Notes: generated from the sequence alone by a model not told the origin. Counted from the stretch's first letter, positions 31,167 to 38,707 are shown. The stretch is DNA of 64,000 bases from Methylocystis sp. KS32 (GCA_002862095.1 PHSQ01000002.1:372001-436000), one strand, 5' to 3'. Translations and numbers: made by a program.

Positions 31167-32195
31167 ATGGAAAAGGTTAGCATCATCGGTCTTGATCTTG
31201 CAAAGCGGTCCTTCCAGGCGCATGGCGCCCTCGCCGACGGCTGCGTGGCGTTCCGCAAGAAGCTTTCCCGAGAAAAAGTTCTGGGTTTCTTTGCCGAGCA
31301 GCCGCGCTGCATCGTCGCCATGGAGGCCTGCGGGAGCGCGCGCCACTGGGGGCGAGCCATCCGCGACCTCGGCCACGAGGTTCGATTGATCCCACCAATA
31401 TACGTCAAGCCCTTCGTCAAGCGCCAAAAGAACGACGCGGCTGATTCGGAAGCGATTGCCGAGGCGGCGAGCCGGCCGACGATGCGCTTTGTTGCGGTCA
31501 AGACCGAGGAACAGCAGGCGCGCGCCATGCTTTTCCGGACGCGAGATCTTTTGGTCCGGCAGCGCACGCAACTGACTAACGCGCTCCGCGGTCATTTGTC
31601 GGAGCACGGCGTCGTCGCCGCGCAGGGACCGGCGAATGTGAAAGTTCTTAAAGAGGCGGTCGAGGATCAACCGACATCGCTTCCGCTTCTCGTCGTGGAA
31701 CTGGCGCGTGTCTTCCTTGATCAGATCGAAGGGCTGTCGAAAAGGATCTCCGAACTTGAGAAGGTGACGGTTCACCAAGCCGCATGCGGAGAAACGACAC
31801 GGCGTCTGCGGACGATGCCGGGCGTCGGCCCAATCACGGCCCTGGCGATCGCAACCTTCGCGCCGCCGATGGATGTCTTCAAACGAGGTCGCGATTTCGC
31901 CGCCTGGCTCGGGCTTGTCCCCCGGCAACATTCGACCGGAGGCAAACAGGTTCTTGGGAAAATCTCGAAGATGGGCCAGCGCGACATTCGTCGCCTGCTG
32001 ATCATCGGCGCGATGGCCGTCGTTCGCTCGGCATCGCGGAAGGGTGCGCCGGAGGGAAGCTGGCTACAGCGCATGTTGGCGCGCAAACCAAAGATGCTGG
32101 TGGCGATTGCGCTCGCCAACAAAATGGCGCGCTCAGTCTGGGCCATGCTGGCGAAGGGAGAAGATTTCCGAATTCCTGTGGTTGCGGCGTCCTGA
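31167..32195 (+). CDS. IS110-family transposase (DEDD recombinase)
   Basis: A 342-residue RNA-guided recombinase family protein. The RuvC-like N-terminal domain shows acidic residues in IIGLDLAKRSF, IVAMEACGSARHW and KNDAADSEAI. The C-terminal transposase domain has TMPGVGPITALAIATF, with the serine-containing QHSTGGKQVLGKISKMGQRDIRRLL. The length is usual. It is preceded by the ribosome site cggagagag. Both halves look intact. Confidence 0.95.
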   Translation: MEKVSIIGLDLAKRSFQAHGALADGCVAFRKKLSREKVLGFFAEQPRCIVAMEACGSARHWGRAIRDLGHEVRLIPPIYVKPFVKRQKNDAADSEAIAEAASRPTMRFVAVKTEEQQARAMLFRTRDLLVRQRTQLTNALRGHLSEHGVVAAQGPANVKVLKEAVEDQPTSLPLLVVELARVFLDQIEGLSKRISELEKVTVHQAACGETTRRLRTMPGVGPITALAIATFAPPMDVFKRGRDFAAWLGLVPRQHSTGGKQVLGKISKMGQRDIRRLLIIGAMAVVRSASRKGAPEGSWLQRMLARKPKMLVAIALANKMARSVWAMLAKGEDFRIPVVAAS

Positions 32196-32269
32196 TCGAT
32201 GATCGGACGCCGTGGCTTGGGAACGTCAGGCGTGTGACGAGGTCGACGAACGGTAAGGTCAAATGATCG

Positions 32270-32440
32270 GTCAGATCCGGACCCGGAAACGCAATTAATG
32301 CCATAGAGTTCAAAGCTCGTTCGAATGATTTGCGCCTGGTCCGCGTATCTCCATACCGGCCAGCGGCCATATCGGGCCGCATCAAAAGGCCTGATACATG
32401 ACCGCACCCGATCACGTGGTCGAGCCGCTCAAAAAACTTC
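32270..32440 (+). ncRNA. Candidate bridge/seekRNA of the IS110-type element
   Basis: Non-coding DNA between the transposase stop and the right end. TTCGAATG (32320-32327) equals the left target flank (31076-31083). TAATGCCAT (32296-32304) is the complement of the right flank ATGGCGTTA (32465-32473) with one position that would be G-U. ATACATGA (32394-32401) equals the element's own circular junction (ATACATG from the right end plus A from the left end), and CTCCAT (32349-32354) is the complement of the left end ATGGAG. This is the expected pattern of a target loop followed by a donor loop. RNA ends and fold are not determined. Confidence 0.6.
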
Positions 32441-32793
32441 TTGCGCGAACGGGGGCATCCATACATGGCGTTACACGCCAAAGCACGGCAGTTGGCTCGA
32501 CCTCGCGGAACCCGATCTCGGCGTTCTTGCGAGCCAATGTCTTGATCGCCGCATCCCCGACAAGGAGACGTTGATCAGGGAGCTCGCCGCCTGGCAGGTC
32601 AACCGCAACAAGCGCTGCGTGCAAGCAGACTGGCAATTCACAACAGAACATGCGCGCATCAAGCTCAAACGCCTATACCCCCAGTTCCAGTGACTCAGCT
32701 CAGTAGAGGTTTAATGATGCGGTGGGACCGGTCCAGGGAACGCGGCCCGTCGCTACACCCGCGCTCGGGCCGTTTCCGCGACTACTTCAATCA

Positions 32794-32931
32794 TCACTTC
32801 TTGGTGTCGGGACCGGCGCGCCCCTTCTCGATACTGGCCCAGACCGAAGCCGGCGTAGCAGGAGCGCTTTGCGGCTTGACCTTCTTCGGCTTTTTGGTTT
32901 GCCGATTGCTGTGCTGTTCCCTGTTGGCCAT
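32794..32931 (-). CDS. Small basic protein, paralogue of 36481-36612
   Basis: A 45-residue lysine-rich protein (MANREQHSNRQTKKPKKVK at its start). It resembles the 43-residue protein at 36481 in its N-terminal pattern MA-x(4-5)-N-R-x-x-x-K-P-K-K. About 120 bp upstream on its strand is a GC hairpin followed by a T run (about 33007-33045), as also seen between cspA and the paralogue. Preserved architecture at two loci argues that it is a real gene. The function is unknown; the charge suggests nucleic-acid or ribosome contact, which is inference. Confidence 0.6.
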   Translation of the reverse strand: MANREQHSNRQTKKPKKVKPQSAPATPASVWASIEKGRAGPDTKK

Positions 32932-33071
32932 GTCGCTCCCCATCGTCTTCGCTAGAAACAGTCTTGGATATGGGGCTCCTGCGAAGCGGTGGCGAGATCA
33001 CCAGCAAACAAAAAACGCGCCCCTGTCCAACCGAGGTCGGAGCCCCTCTAAACGGCCTTGCGGGCCATCGG

Positions 33072-34973
33072 CTATCCACATTCCAAGCGTGTGTCGGGAA
33101 GGGAGACGCAAGTTGCTTCAGTTGCTCGGCTCTGGCGTAGCAAACCCCAAAAAACACAGTGGGGAGCAACCCCCTCGCCGTCATCGCGAGCAAAGCGAAG
33201 CAATCCAGAGTCGAGGCGCGCCCCTGGATTGCTCGGAGAATAGCGGCGACCAATGAAGCCCACCAAAATACGCGTCTTATTTAACTTAAGGGAAGAAACG
33301 CTCAGGGCGGAGTCATTACGCCCTGTACGCAAAAGATAACTTTCTGGCGGCGCGGGCTTTGCGGGTGCTTTGGTTGGTGTGCTGGACCTTCCGCCCGGAG
33401 GGTTGGATGGCAACGGGATGGAGTGGCGGATGAGGATCTTGTCGTCTCCGACGAGGATTTCCTTGACGAGAAGACGCAGGACGCGCTGACGCTCGCCAAC
33501 ATCGAGGGTTTGGGCCGACGACCGCAGGCGCCCTAGAAAATCCGTGACGGACTCGGCGAGGCGCAGGCAGATTTCGCGCTCCTTGGATTGGTCTTCGATC
33601 GCTTGCAGTTCCGCGAGGCAAGCCTGTTCGCGTCCCCGCAAATCCGGCATTCGGTTGCGCAGCTCTTCAAGCGAGAGAAGGCTTTCTTGATAGGCCGTGA
33701 GCAGGCGCTCGATGCTCTTTCGACAACGCGCGAGATCGCGACGCAGCGCTTCTTCCCGGCGCTGGGTAGGATCGGCCTTTCGTGCGGCCTCGAGCCGGCG
33801 ATCGAGCTCTTCCTGTATGAGACTTGGCTCTTCGAGCAAGCGCGCAATTTCTTTCCATACCACTTCGTCCAGCAAATCCTGACGAACCGGGCGACAGTCG
33901 CAAACCGGTCCGCCGAGCCGGCGCCAGCCGTCCGAACCGAGGCAGCGATAGTAATAAATGGTTCGGGCGCTCGACCTTGTAGACGTCCGATAGAGACCGT
34001 AACCGCACTTGGCGCAGCTCACCAAGCCTTGCACGACGCTTGGCGTAACCGTGCGGCGCGGCGCGTGCTTCTTGTTGGACTGCAAGCGCTCCGCGGCCAA
34101 GGCGTAGGTCTCTTCGCAGATGATCGGCGGCACGGGGATCTCGATCCACTCGGCGCGCGGAAGCTCATGATTGGCGCTGTTGCGCGTCGCGACGCCGCCG
34201 CGCAATCGCAACGGCCGCGTTATGCGCTGACGCGGCGCGGCCCGCGTCTTTCCAAAGCAAGCCTTCCCGATATAGGCGGGATTGCGCAACATCGCCCAGA
34301 CCGTCGAACGCTCCCATCGTCCTGTCCCTTTCGCGGTCGGGATTTGGCGCTCGTTGAGACGACGGGTGACCGCGCCGATGCTCAAGTTTTGGACGGTGTA
34401 AAGTTCATAGGCCCACCGCACGATGCGCGCCTGCTCTTCGTCGATCTCATAATAGGCGGCGGAATGGTCGGTCTTGCGCCTATAGCGATAGCCATACGGC
34501 GCGCCGGCGAGCACGCTGATTTGGCCTTGCCGCGCGCGATGCCGCTTCCCCCGCCGTGACCGCTCCAGGATTTGCGCGCGCTCATATTCGGCGATCATGC
34601 CTTGAAATTGCAGCAGCAGCTCGTCCTCCGGAGTGGTCGCCCGTTTCGACCGGATGAACAGGACTTCGACGCCGGCGCGCGCAAACTCTTCGATGAGCAG
34701 AATTTGATGCGCATAGCGCCGGCTGAGACGATCGGGAGCATAGATCAGCACCGCCTGGATCAGCCCTTCCGCAGCAAGATCGCGCAGCCGCTCGAGCCCA
34801 GGGCGCAACAGGCTCGCGCCGCTATAGCCGTCGTCTTCGATCACCCATTCCGTCGGCACGTCGCAGTTCTGCTCGCGCGCGAAGGCGATCAGCGCGCTCG
34901 TCTGGCTGGCGATCGTGTTTTCTTCCCTCTGCTTGTCCGACGACACCCTGGCGTAAATCGCGGCGGTTTTCAT
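33072..34973 (-). CDS. Large serine recombinase
   Basis: A 633-codon frame. The catalytic domain (AAIYARVSSDKQ with the nucleophile Ser, then YAPDRLSRRYA) is followed by a recombinase domain (LSIGAVTRRLNERQIPT), a zinc ribbon (VSCAKCGYGLYRT, then CDCRPVRQDLLDEVVW) and a coiled coil. A strong ribosome site (gggaggcgaag) precedes the ATG. The frame has no stop before the left inverted repeat and runs about 80 residues beyond it through unrelated DNA, including a REP palindrome. The native C terminus is therefore near SYLLRTGRND or differs by insertion site. Confidence 0.88.
   Translation of the reverse strand: MKTAAIYARVSSDKQREENTIASQTSALIAFAREQNCDVPTEWVIEDDGYSGASLLRPGLERLRDLAAEGLIQAVLIYAPDRLSRRYAHQILLIEEFARAGVEVLFIRSKRATTPEDELLLQFQGMIAEYERAQILERSRRGKRHRARQGQISVLAGAPYGYRYRRKTDHSAAYYEIDEEQARIVRWAYELYTVQNLSIGAVTRRLNERQIPTAKGTGRWERSTVWAMLRNPAYIGKACFGKTRAAPRQRITRPLRLRGGVATRNSANHELPRAEWIEIPVPPIICEETYALAAERLQSNKKHAPRRTVTPSVVQGLVSCAKCGYGLYRTSTRSSARTIYYYRCLGSDGWRRLGGPVCDCRPVRQDLLDEVVWKEIARLLEEPSLIQEELDRRLEAARKADPTQRREEALRRDLARCRKSIERLLTAYQESLLSLEELRNRMPDLRGREQACLAELQAIEDQSKEREICLRLAESVTDFLGRLRSSAQTLDVGERQRVLRLLVKEILVGDDKILIRHSIPLPSNPPGGRSSTPTKAPAKPAPPESYLLRTGRNDSALSVSSLKLNKTRILVGFIGRRYSPSNPGARLDSGLLRFARDDGEGVAPHCVFWGLLRQSRATEATCVSLPDTRLECG
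33181..33236. repeat. REP-like palindrome
   Basis: A short palindromic unit in which aagcaatccagag pairs with cctggattgctcgg. The same core (tcattgcgag ... gcaatccagg) recurs in the repeats at 35644, 41959 and 49550. It lies inside the 3' extension of the recombinase reading frame, which shows that this extension is not genuine protein. Confidence 0.6.
33318..33342 (+). repeat. Left inverted repeat of the recombinase module
   Basis: 25 bp matching the reverse complement of 35525-35549 with one difference (T against C at the sixth base after ACGCC...). On the minus strand it encodes SYLLRTGR of the recombinase C terminus. Confidence 0.8.
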
Positions 34974-35121
34974 CTTCGCCTCCCGTCACATCCGCGCCGG
35001 CGCGCACGACCCGCACCCGATCGGAAACGAGAATTTCGTAAACTTGCTCGAGCTTGACGGCGACCAGGCGATCGAACGCGAATTCGAGTTGAATGTCGCG
35101 CTTTTGTCGCCGCTCAGCCAT
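34822..35121 (-). CDS. Small protein between the HTH/RHH protein and the recombinase
   Basis: A 99-codon frame beginning MAERRQKRDIQLEFAFDRLV. The first 45 residues (KLEQVYEILVSDRVRVV) look protein-like. The rest overlaps the recombinase N terminus by 152 bp in another frame and is arginine-rich. Its start overlaps the upstream stop by 8 bp. Either the gene really overlaps, or a frameshift removed a stop just before the recombinase start. The function is unknown; it is probably a recombination accessory. Confidence 0.5.
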   Translation of the reverse strand: MAERRQKRDIQLEFAFDRLVAVKLEQVYEILVSDRVRVVRAGADVTGGEDENRRDLRQGVVGQAEGRKHDRQPDERADRLRARAELRRADGMGDRRRRL

Positions 35122-35443
35122 CTGCGTCGGCGGACGCTAGAAACGCCGTCACCGCCCGACGCATCACCTCGCTCGCTGTGAGATTGGAAGCGCCGGCGTG
35201 CGCCTGAAGTCTTTGAGCGAGATCGGCGGGCATTTTCAAAGAGATCGTGACAGACGGCCGCGGCGCGGAGAGAGGCGGCTCCTTCTTGCGGGCCGCTTCG
35301 AGATAGCGATAGGCCTGCCGCAACGACAAGCCGTTTTCGCGCGACAGCGCCAAGGCCGCCTCCGCCATGCTGATATTGTTCGCCAGCAAGCGCTGCGCCG
35401 CCCTCAATCGTTCGGCCTTCTGCACCTGCGTCGATCGAATCAT
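35114..35443 (-). CDS. DNA-binding accessory protein of the recombinase module
   Basis: A 109-residue protein with two likely DNA-binding parts. One is an N-terminal helix-turn-helix (ISMAEAALALSRENGLSLRQAYRYLEAARK). The other is a C-terminal ribbon-helix-helix-like part (VTISLKMPADLAQRLQAHAG, then TASEVMRRAVTAFL). It is the first gene of a three-gene operon that ends with the recombinase and may repress it or help synapsis. The promoter must lie in the 80 bp before the right inverted repeat. Confidence 0.7.
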   Translation of the reverse strand: MIRSTQVQKAERLRAAQRLLANNISMAEAALALSRENGLSLRQAYRYLEAARKKEPPLSAPRPSVTISLKMPADLAQRLQAHAGASNLTASEVMRRAVTAFLASADADG

Positions 35444-35524
35444 ATGACATGAGCGTATTATCCTTTGCGTCTCAAATCAACAACGACCCAGTCGCGCCAG
35501 CCGGTGATAGCGCGCTCAAATCGG

Positions 35525-35549
35525 AAGTTATCTTTTGCGTACGGGGCGT
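35525..35549 (-). repeat. Right inverted repeat of the recombinase module
   Basis: The inverted partner of 33318-33342. It begins AAGTTATCTTTTGCGTAC on the plus strand. The flank immediately outside differs from the other side, so the repeat ends are sharply defined. Confidence 0.8.
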
Positions 35550-35643
35550 GTTAGAGCCATCATGCGACACCCCGCGCTCGACATGCTCAAACGAAAGCGC
35601 CTCAAAGCCGCCATCAACCCAGACTTCCGCACCGCCCTCCTAA

Positions 35644-35814
35644 TTCTACTGCGTCACGAAGCGGCCTGGGGCCGGGCCAGCGCCCATCATTGCGACCGCG
35701 CGAGCCGAAGGCGTGGCGGGAAGCAATCCTTAAGCCGCGCCAGCCCCCTGGATTGCCACGCCTTCGGCTCGCAATGACGAAACCGCCAACAAATTCGTTC
35801 ATGACGCAGTAGAA
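35644..35814. repeat. 171-bp repeat with 13-bp perfect terminal inverted repeats
   Basis: The ends are TTCTACTGCGTCA and its exact complement (35644-35656, 35802-35814). The interior holds a REP-type palindrome (tgcgagccgaaggcgtgg ... ccacgccttcggctcgca). ccgccctcctaa occurs on both sides (35632-35643 and 35826-35837), possibly a trace of insertion. A longer relative is at 41959-42312. No gene is encoded; a non-autonomous element is likely. Confidence 0.7.
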
Positions 35815-35838
35815 CTAATATGTTGCCGCCCTCCTAAA

Positions 35839-35988
35839 ATGTTAACGATTCATGATCCCGCCCTGAAGAAACAGCCCGGCGCCCTTGCAATGTTGGTTGG
35901 AGTGCGCCATTTAAAGGTTGTCGATGGACGGTTAGATGACTTGGCATTGCGCCGTAAGAAGCGCCTCGCCGAAACTCCTCTCCCCTGA
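35839..35988 (+). CDS. Short unassigned ORF upstream of cspA
   Basis: A 49-codon frame, MLTIHDPALKKQPGALAMLV..., with no signal peptide or membrane helix and no recognisable domain. It ends 63 bp before cspA. It could be a fragment of a larger gene cut by the neighbouring repeat, or non-coding leader DNA. Confidence 0.25.
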   Translation: MLTIHDPALKKQPGALAMLVGVRHLKVVDGRLDDLALRRKKRLAETPLP

Positions 35989-36051
35989 AAATGCAATTTC
36001 GACGACCCGCATTAGCGGGTGAGCAGCACTCTATTCGTGAAAGACTACTCT

Positions 36052-36264
36052 ATGACCACGGGAACCGTGAAATGGTTCAACGCCCAAAAAGGTTTTGGAT
36101 TCATTGCGCCGGATGACGGCGGCAATGACGCCTTCGTTCATATCAGCGCGGTCGAGCGCGCCGGCCACAGCGATTTGCGCGAGGGCGAAAAGGTGAGTTT
36201 CGAACTCGTCGCCGACCGCAAGAGCGGCAAGATGTCGGCTGACAACCTCAAGATTCTGGACTGA
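36052..36264 (+). CDS. cspA: Cold shock protein (single CSD)
   Basis: A 70-residue single-strand nucleic-acid-binding protein. RNP1 (KGFGFIAP) and RNP2 (DAFVHIS) are complete, in [21 protein letters not shown]. The start [10 protein letters not shown] at 36052 is preferred over the GTG at 36019. A terminator lies 140 bp downstream. Such proteins melt RNA structure and are often cold- or stationary-phase-induced. Confidence 0.95.
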   Translation: MTTGTVKWFNAQKGFGFIAPDDGGNDAFVHISAVERAGHSDLREGEKVSFELVADRKSGKMSADNLKILD

Positions 36265-36405
36265 TGAACCGGCTGGACACGACGGAATTCCGTCAGTCCC
36301 CGATGACCCGCATCGATTAGCCTGATCGAGCATGGATGTAATGACGAACCAGAGCTAACGATGGCGTGACGTTCGGTCCAAGGAAGCGCATTTTGCGCCT
36401 TGGAG

Positions 36406-36440
36406 GCCCCGACTCTCATCGAGACGGGGCTTTTCTTTTT
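36406..36440 (+). terminator. Rho-independent terminator downstream of cspA
   Basis: The stem gccccgactc / gagacggggc with a 5-base loop is followed by ttttctttttt. Just upstream another hairpin (ccaaggaagcgca / tgcgccttgg, about 36378-36403) is present. It separates cspA from the small basic protein gene. Confidence 0.85.
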
Positions 36441-36480
36441 TCCGATCGCGAATGTGGTCGGCGTAGCGGAGGAGGACATC

Positions 36481-36612
36481 ATGGCCAAATCGCAAAGGCG
36501 CGGTAATCGAGAAGTGCGAAAGCCGAAGAAAAAGCCGGAGTCGGCGGCGGTTCCGCTCGGCTTGAGCAAAGGCTCCTTGGAGCCGATCGGAAATCAAAAA
36601 AAGAAGAGCTGA
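36481..36612 (+). CDS. Small basic protein, paralogue of 32794-32931
   Basis: A 43-residue lysine- and arginine-rich protein starting MAKSQRRGNREVRKPKKK, with the ribosome site ggaggac seven bases upstream. It lies just after the cspA terminator. Its relative on the other strand at 32794 shares the N-terminal pattern and an upstream terminator-like hairpin. The function is unknown. Confidence 0.7.
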   Translation: MAKSQRRGNREVRKPKKKPESAAVPLGLSKGSLEPIGNQKKKS

Positions 36613-36682
36613 GGCTCGATCGCATGACAGTTCGCGCCGCGTATCGTGGGTGACGGGCGTATCTCGGAAGGGATCAAACATA

Positions 36683-36943
36683 GTGGCAAAATCCGAACTC
36701 GGCGCAAAGCGTCGATGCCTCGCCTGCAATGCGCCATTTCTCGACCTCAATCGCGCGCCGCCCGTTTGCCCTAATTGTGGAACAGTTTTTCAGGTCGTGG
36801 AGCTGGCGCGTTCTCGACCCAGACTACCGTCCCCGCATCCTCGCGCTTACGCGAGCACGAATCCGGTGGCGACAAGCGCAGCCAGTCTGGCCTCGCCGGC
36901 GCCGGAGGCGATAAATGAGGAGAGCGCCGACCTCGCGGTTTAG
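36683..36943 (+). CDS. FYDLN-type zinc-ribbon protein (TIGR02300-like), short form
   Basis: An 86-residue protein from a GTG start: AKSELGAKRRCLACNAPFLDLNRAPPVCPNCGTVF. The two CxxC pairs form a zinc ribbon. Family members start (M)AKPELGTKR and carry FYDLN where this has FLDLN. The usual acidic C-terminal tail is replaced here by a short Pro/Ala-rich tail, so this may be a truncated paralogue. The role in the family is unknown. Confidence 0.75.
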   Translation: MAKSELGAKRRCLACNAPFLDLNRAPPVCPNCGTVFQVVELARSRPRLPSPHPRAYASTNPVATSAASLASPAPEAINEESADLAV

Positions 36944-37549
36944 GGTGCGAGAGGCCTTACAATACAGGCGAACGGCCCGACTGGACGCGGATCGTGGGCG
37001 GACGGTCGCCGCACGGTTGGCGCAACTGGTCGTCCGGAGCCGGATTGAAGAGCGCATCGCGTGGCTCGTCGGGCGCGCCCTGGCGTTCGGCCGGCGAAGT
37101 CCGACCCCCCAGCTGGAACTATTTCATTGCCTTTTCGCCATGACGGTCCAGGACTTTTCGAGATTTGGCAAACGACGTCGGGCGGCAAAGCTGTGACGTC
37201 AATTTCTCGCCCGCCAGCGGCCCGGATGGATTTTTCGTCCTTGGGACGAACCCACCCATTGGGAAAATTCGCTGCGGCATTCCGCCCTGGCGCGAGAACG
37301 CGCCGTTTGAACCGATGAACTGTCGCTTGCCCTTTTTTGAAGGGCCAGCGCGCCCTGAAGCCAGCGACTGTCCCAGTCGCAGCGCTAACCACCCGAGCTT
37401 CCAACGAAAAATTCCTCGAAAAGCGGTCTAAAACAGCTTAGTTTGAGACTGGGCGCTTGACAAAACCTACCCCTTCGAAGACCCTACGCCCTGTCATAAG
37501 ACAGATAAAAAAGGGACGCCTTTAAACGGCGCCGCCAACGGAGGGAAAA
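36944..37549. other. Intergenic region without supported gene
   Basis: 606 bp. Short open frames exist on both strands, but they are arginine-rich, lack ribosome sites and show no family-like sequence. The last 60 bp should hold the promoter of the small membrane peptide at 37550. Confidence 0.5.
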
Positions 37550-37630
37550 ATGGAACTGACAGGCTGGCTCATTCCGATCTGCATGGCCGCATCCGCGATC
37601 ATCTGCGCCGTGACGCTCACGCGCCTTTAA
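37550..37630 (+). CDS. 26-residue membrane peptide
   Basis: MELTGWLIPICMAASAIICA followed by VTLTRL, a single hydrophobic helix with a short charged end. A good ribosome site (ggaggg) lies five bases before the ATG, and a strong terminator follows 77 bp after the stop. The gene thus has its own transcription unit. The function is unknown; it could be a small inner-membrane regulator. Confidence 0.55.
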   Translation: MELTGWLIPICMAASAIICAVTLTRL

Positions 37631-37707
37631 TCACGAAACGAGGTCACCCGACGCTTGCGGGACTTTGGTCCCTCCGGGCCTTTGCCGCGAACGACGACAG
37701 GCTTCAA

Positions 37708-37743
37708 AGCCGTCAGCGCCATCATACGCTGACGGCTTTTTTT
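37708..37743 (+). terminator. Rho-independent terminator
   Basis: A perfect 11-bp stem, agccgtcagcg / cgctgacggct, with an 8-base loop and a following run of seven T. It ends the transcript of the small membrane peptide. Confidence 0.9.
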
Positions 37744-37775
37744 ATTTTCCGTTTCACGAAGAATCGCAATCCCCA

Positions 37776-37803
37776 TAAAAAAAGGCCCGGAATGAACCGG
37801 GCC
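37776..37803 (-). terminator. Hairpin with A tract, terminator for the minus strand
   Basis: The stem ggcccgg / ccgggcc has a 6-base loop and is preceded by seven A, which become the T run on the minus strand. No minus-strand gene ends nearby, so it may be a leftover or act in both directions. Between it and 38115 I see no other gene. Confidence 0.5.
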
Positions 37804-38115
37804 TATTAGTTGGGAAACATGGGACGTTTAAAAGTGAGATAGAGAAGTGACCCGCTCGCGGGGAGCGCTCCGGTCGCCATTTTTCATGCGTTTTTCGCCA
37901 AGCATTGCGATGATCCATCTCGCGCGGCGCCGTCGTCGTTACTTAATCCCTCCGGGAAGAAATCTCCCGCCAAGCTACGGCAACCTTTGTTAGAACTGCG
38001 TTCGCAGGCGTGATTTAATCGCTAATTGGCCAGAATCTCACTAGTTTGCCGCACTGTCTTGGGAGACGGTGATTGGAGTTCGACGACCGAACGAATTCAA
38101 TTGGAGGCGAATCCC

Positions 38116-38340
38116 ATGGCCATAAACGACTTCAACGGCTCTCACGAAAAAGACGTCGATAAATACACCGGGATGAGCAAGATGAATTTCGATCTCACCC
38201 CTAACGTTATGATTTGCGCCGGCGGCGGAGCCGTTCTCGGCCTCGTGCTGGCGTTGTGGGCATCGAGCGATCCCGGCATCGTTATCGCGACCGTGGTCGT
38301 CTTCACGGTGCTCTCCGGTATTTTCGGGATGTTCGTGTGA
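38116..38340 (+). CDS. Small two-helix membrane protein
   Basis: A 74-residue protein. A charged N terminus (MAINDFNGSHEKDVDKYTGM) is followed by two hydrophobic helices, MICAGGGAVLGLVLALWAS and GIVIATVVVFTVLSGIFGMF. The ribosome site ttggaggcg supports the start at 38116 over the longer open frame. No family is recognised. Confidence 0.65.
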   Translation: MAINDFNGSHEKDVDKYTGMSKMNFDLTPNVMICAGGGAVLGLVLALWASSDPGIVIATVVVFTVLSGIFGMFV

Positions 38341-38636
38341 AAAAAGCAGCTCTCGTCTAGCCCGTCGGGCGCCGATCCCGGGCCCGGCGGGTGAACGGGA
38401 TAACCGATTGTAATGACGTATCAATGCCAAATTGCGCCCCCCGGTTTAGTCTGCTTTGGGTGCAATCTGAGCGCTTGCTCTGGAGTTTTGGAAATTGTCG
38501 CCAGAACCCGGACACGTCGTGCGGAGTCCGCTTTTCTTTCGGAAGGTCGCATTCAAGGAAAAGCCTTGCATGCGAGGAGGCTTTATTAGATTCGACCTGC
38601 GCGATCGCGAGTGACGCGAGCGCCAAATATAGCGAC

Positions 38637-38681
38637 TGACGATAGCGCCAATGACGATAGCGCCAATGACGATAGCGCCAA
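38637..38681. repeat. 15-bp tandem repeat, three perfect units
   Basis: tgacgatagcgccaa is repeated three times and followed by a partial unit. It lies in non-coding DNA between the small membrane protein and a dispersed palindromic repeat. The intergenic stretch 38341-39160 holds no supported gene. Confidence 0.85.
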
Positions 38682-38707
38682 TGATGTCGATGCCCCGATT
38701 GCGAGAC

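Larger units (their letters stand above)
31084..32467 (+). mobile_element. IS110-family element of the IS1111 type, inserted in the IS630 remnant
   Basis: A 1384-bp element. The borders follow from rejoining the IS630 frame (TTCGAATG/GCGTTAC) and are certain to within the 3-bp ATG shared by both sides. A perfect 10-bp subterminal inverted repeat, GGATGCCCCC, lies exactly 7 bp inside each end (31091-31100 and 32451-32460), as in the IS1111 group. The left non-coding end is 83 bp and the right one 272 bp; the long right end fits a downstream guide RNA. Confidence 0.88.
30647..32703 (+). pseudogene. Remnant of a second IS630-family element, split by an IS110-type insertion
   Basis: The catalytic half of an IS630 transposase, clearly homologous to but distinct from the one at 28064. 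Part 1 (30647-31083) starts directly at the IS3 border and reads PEASAAFVAAMEDVLDVYQ through LVQDNLSTH to RRLVERFE. Part 2 (32468-32693) continues RYTPKHGSWLDLAEPDLGVLA to KRLYPQFQ and a stop. Joining them restores ERFEWRYTPKHGSW. Its right end (tgactcagctcag followed by TA, 32704-32705) is preserved, but the N-terminal half is gone, so it is dead. Confidence 0.88.
33318..35549 (-). mobile_element. Serine-recombinase module between 25-bp inverted repeats
   Basis: A 2232-bp unit with three overlapping genes. Its outer ends are inverted repeats that differ at one base: ACGCCCTGTACGCAAAAGAT... (33318-33342) and its complement (35525-35549). The module may be a transposon with terminal repeats or a segment inverted by its own recombinase; the sequence alone does not decide. 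The recombinase frame crosses the left repeat without a stop. Confidence 0.7.

Noticed and set aside
32325..32693. 122-codon frame across the right end of the IS110-type element
   Set aside because: Chimeric: the first part is IS110 non-coding DNA and the rest is the IS630 C terminus. It is not a gene of its own.
36915..37196. 93-codon arginine-rich frame
   Set aside because: No ribosome site, overlaps the zinc-ribbon gene end, composition typical of non-coding GC-rich DNA.
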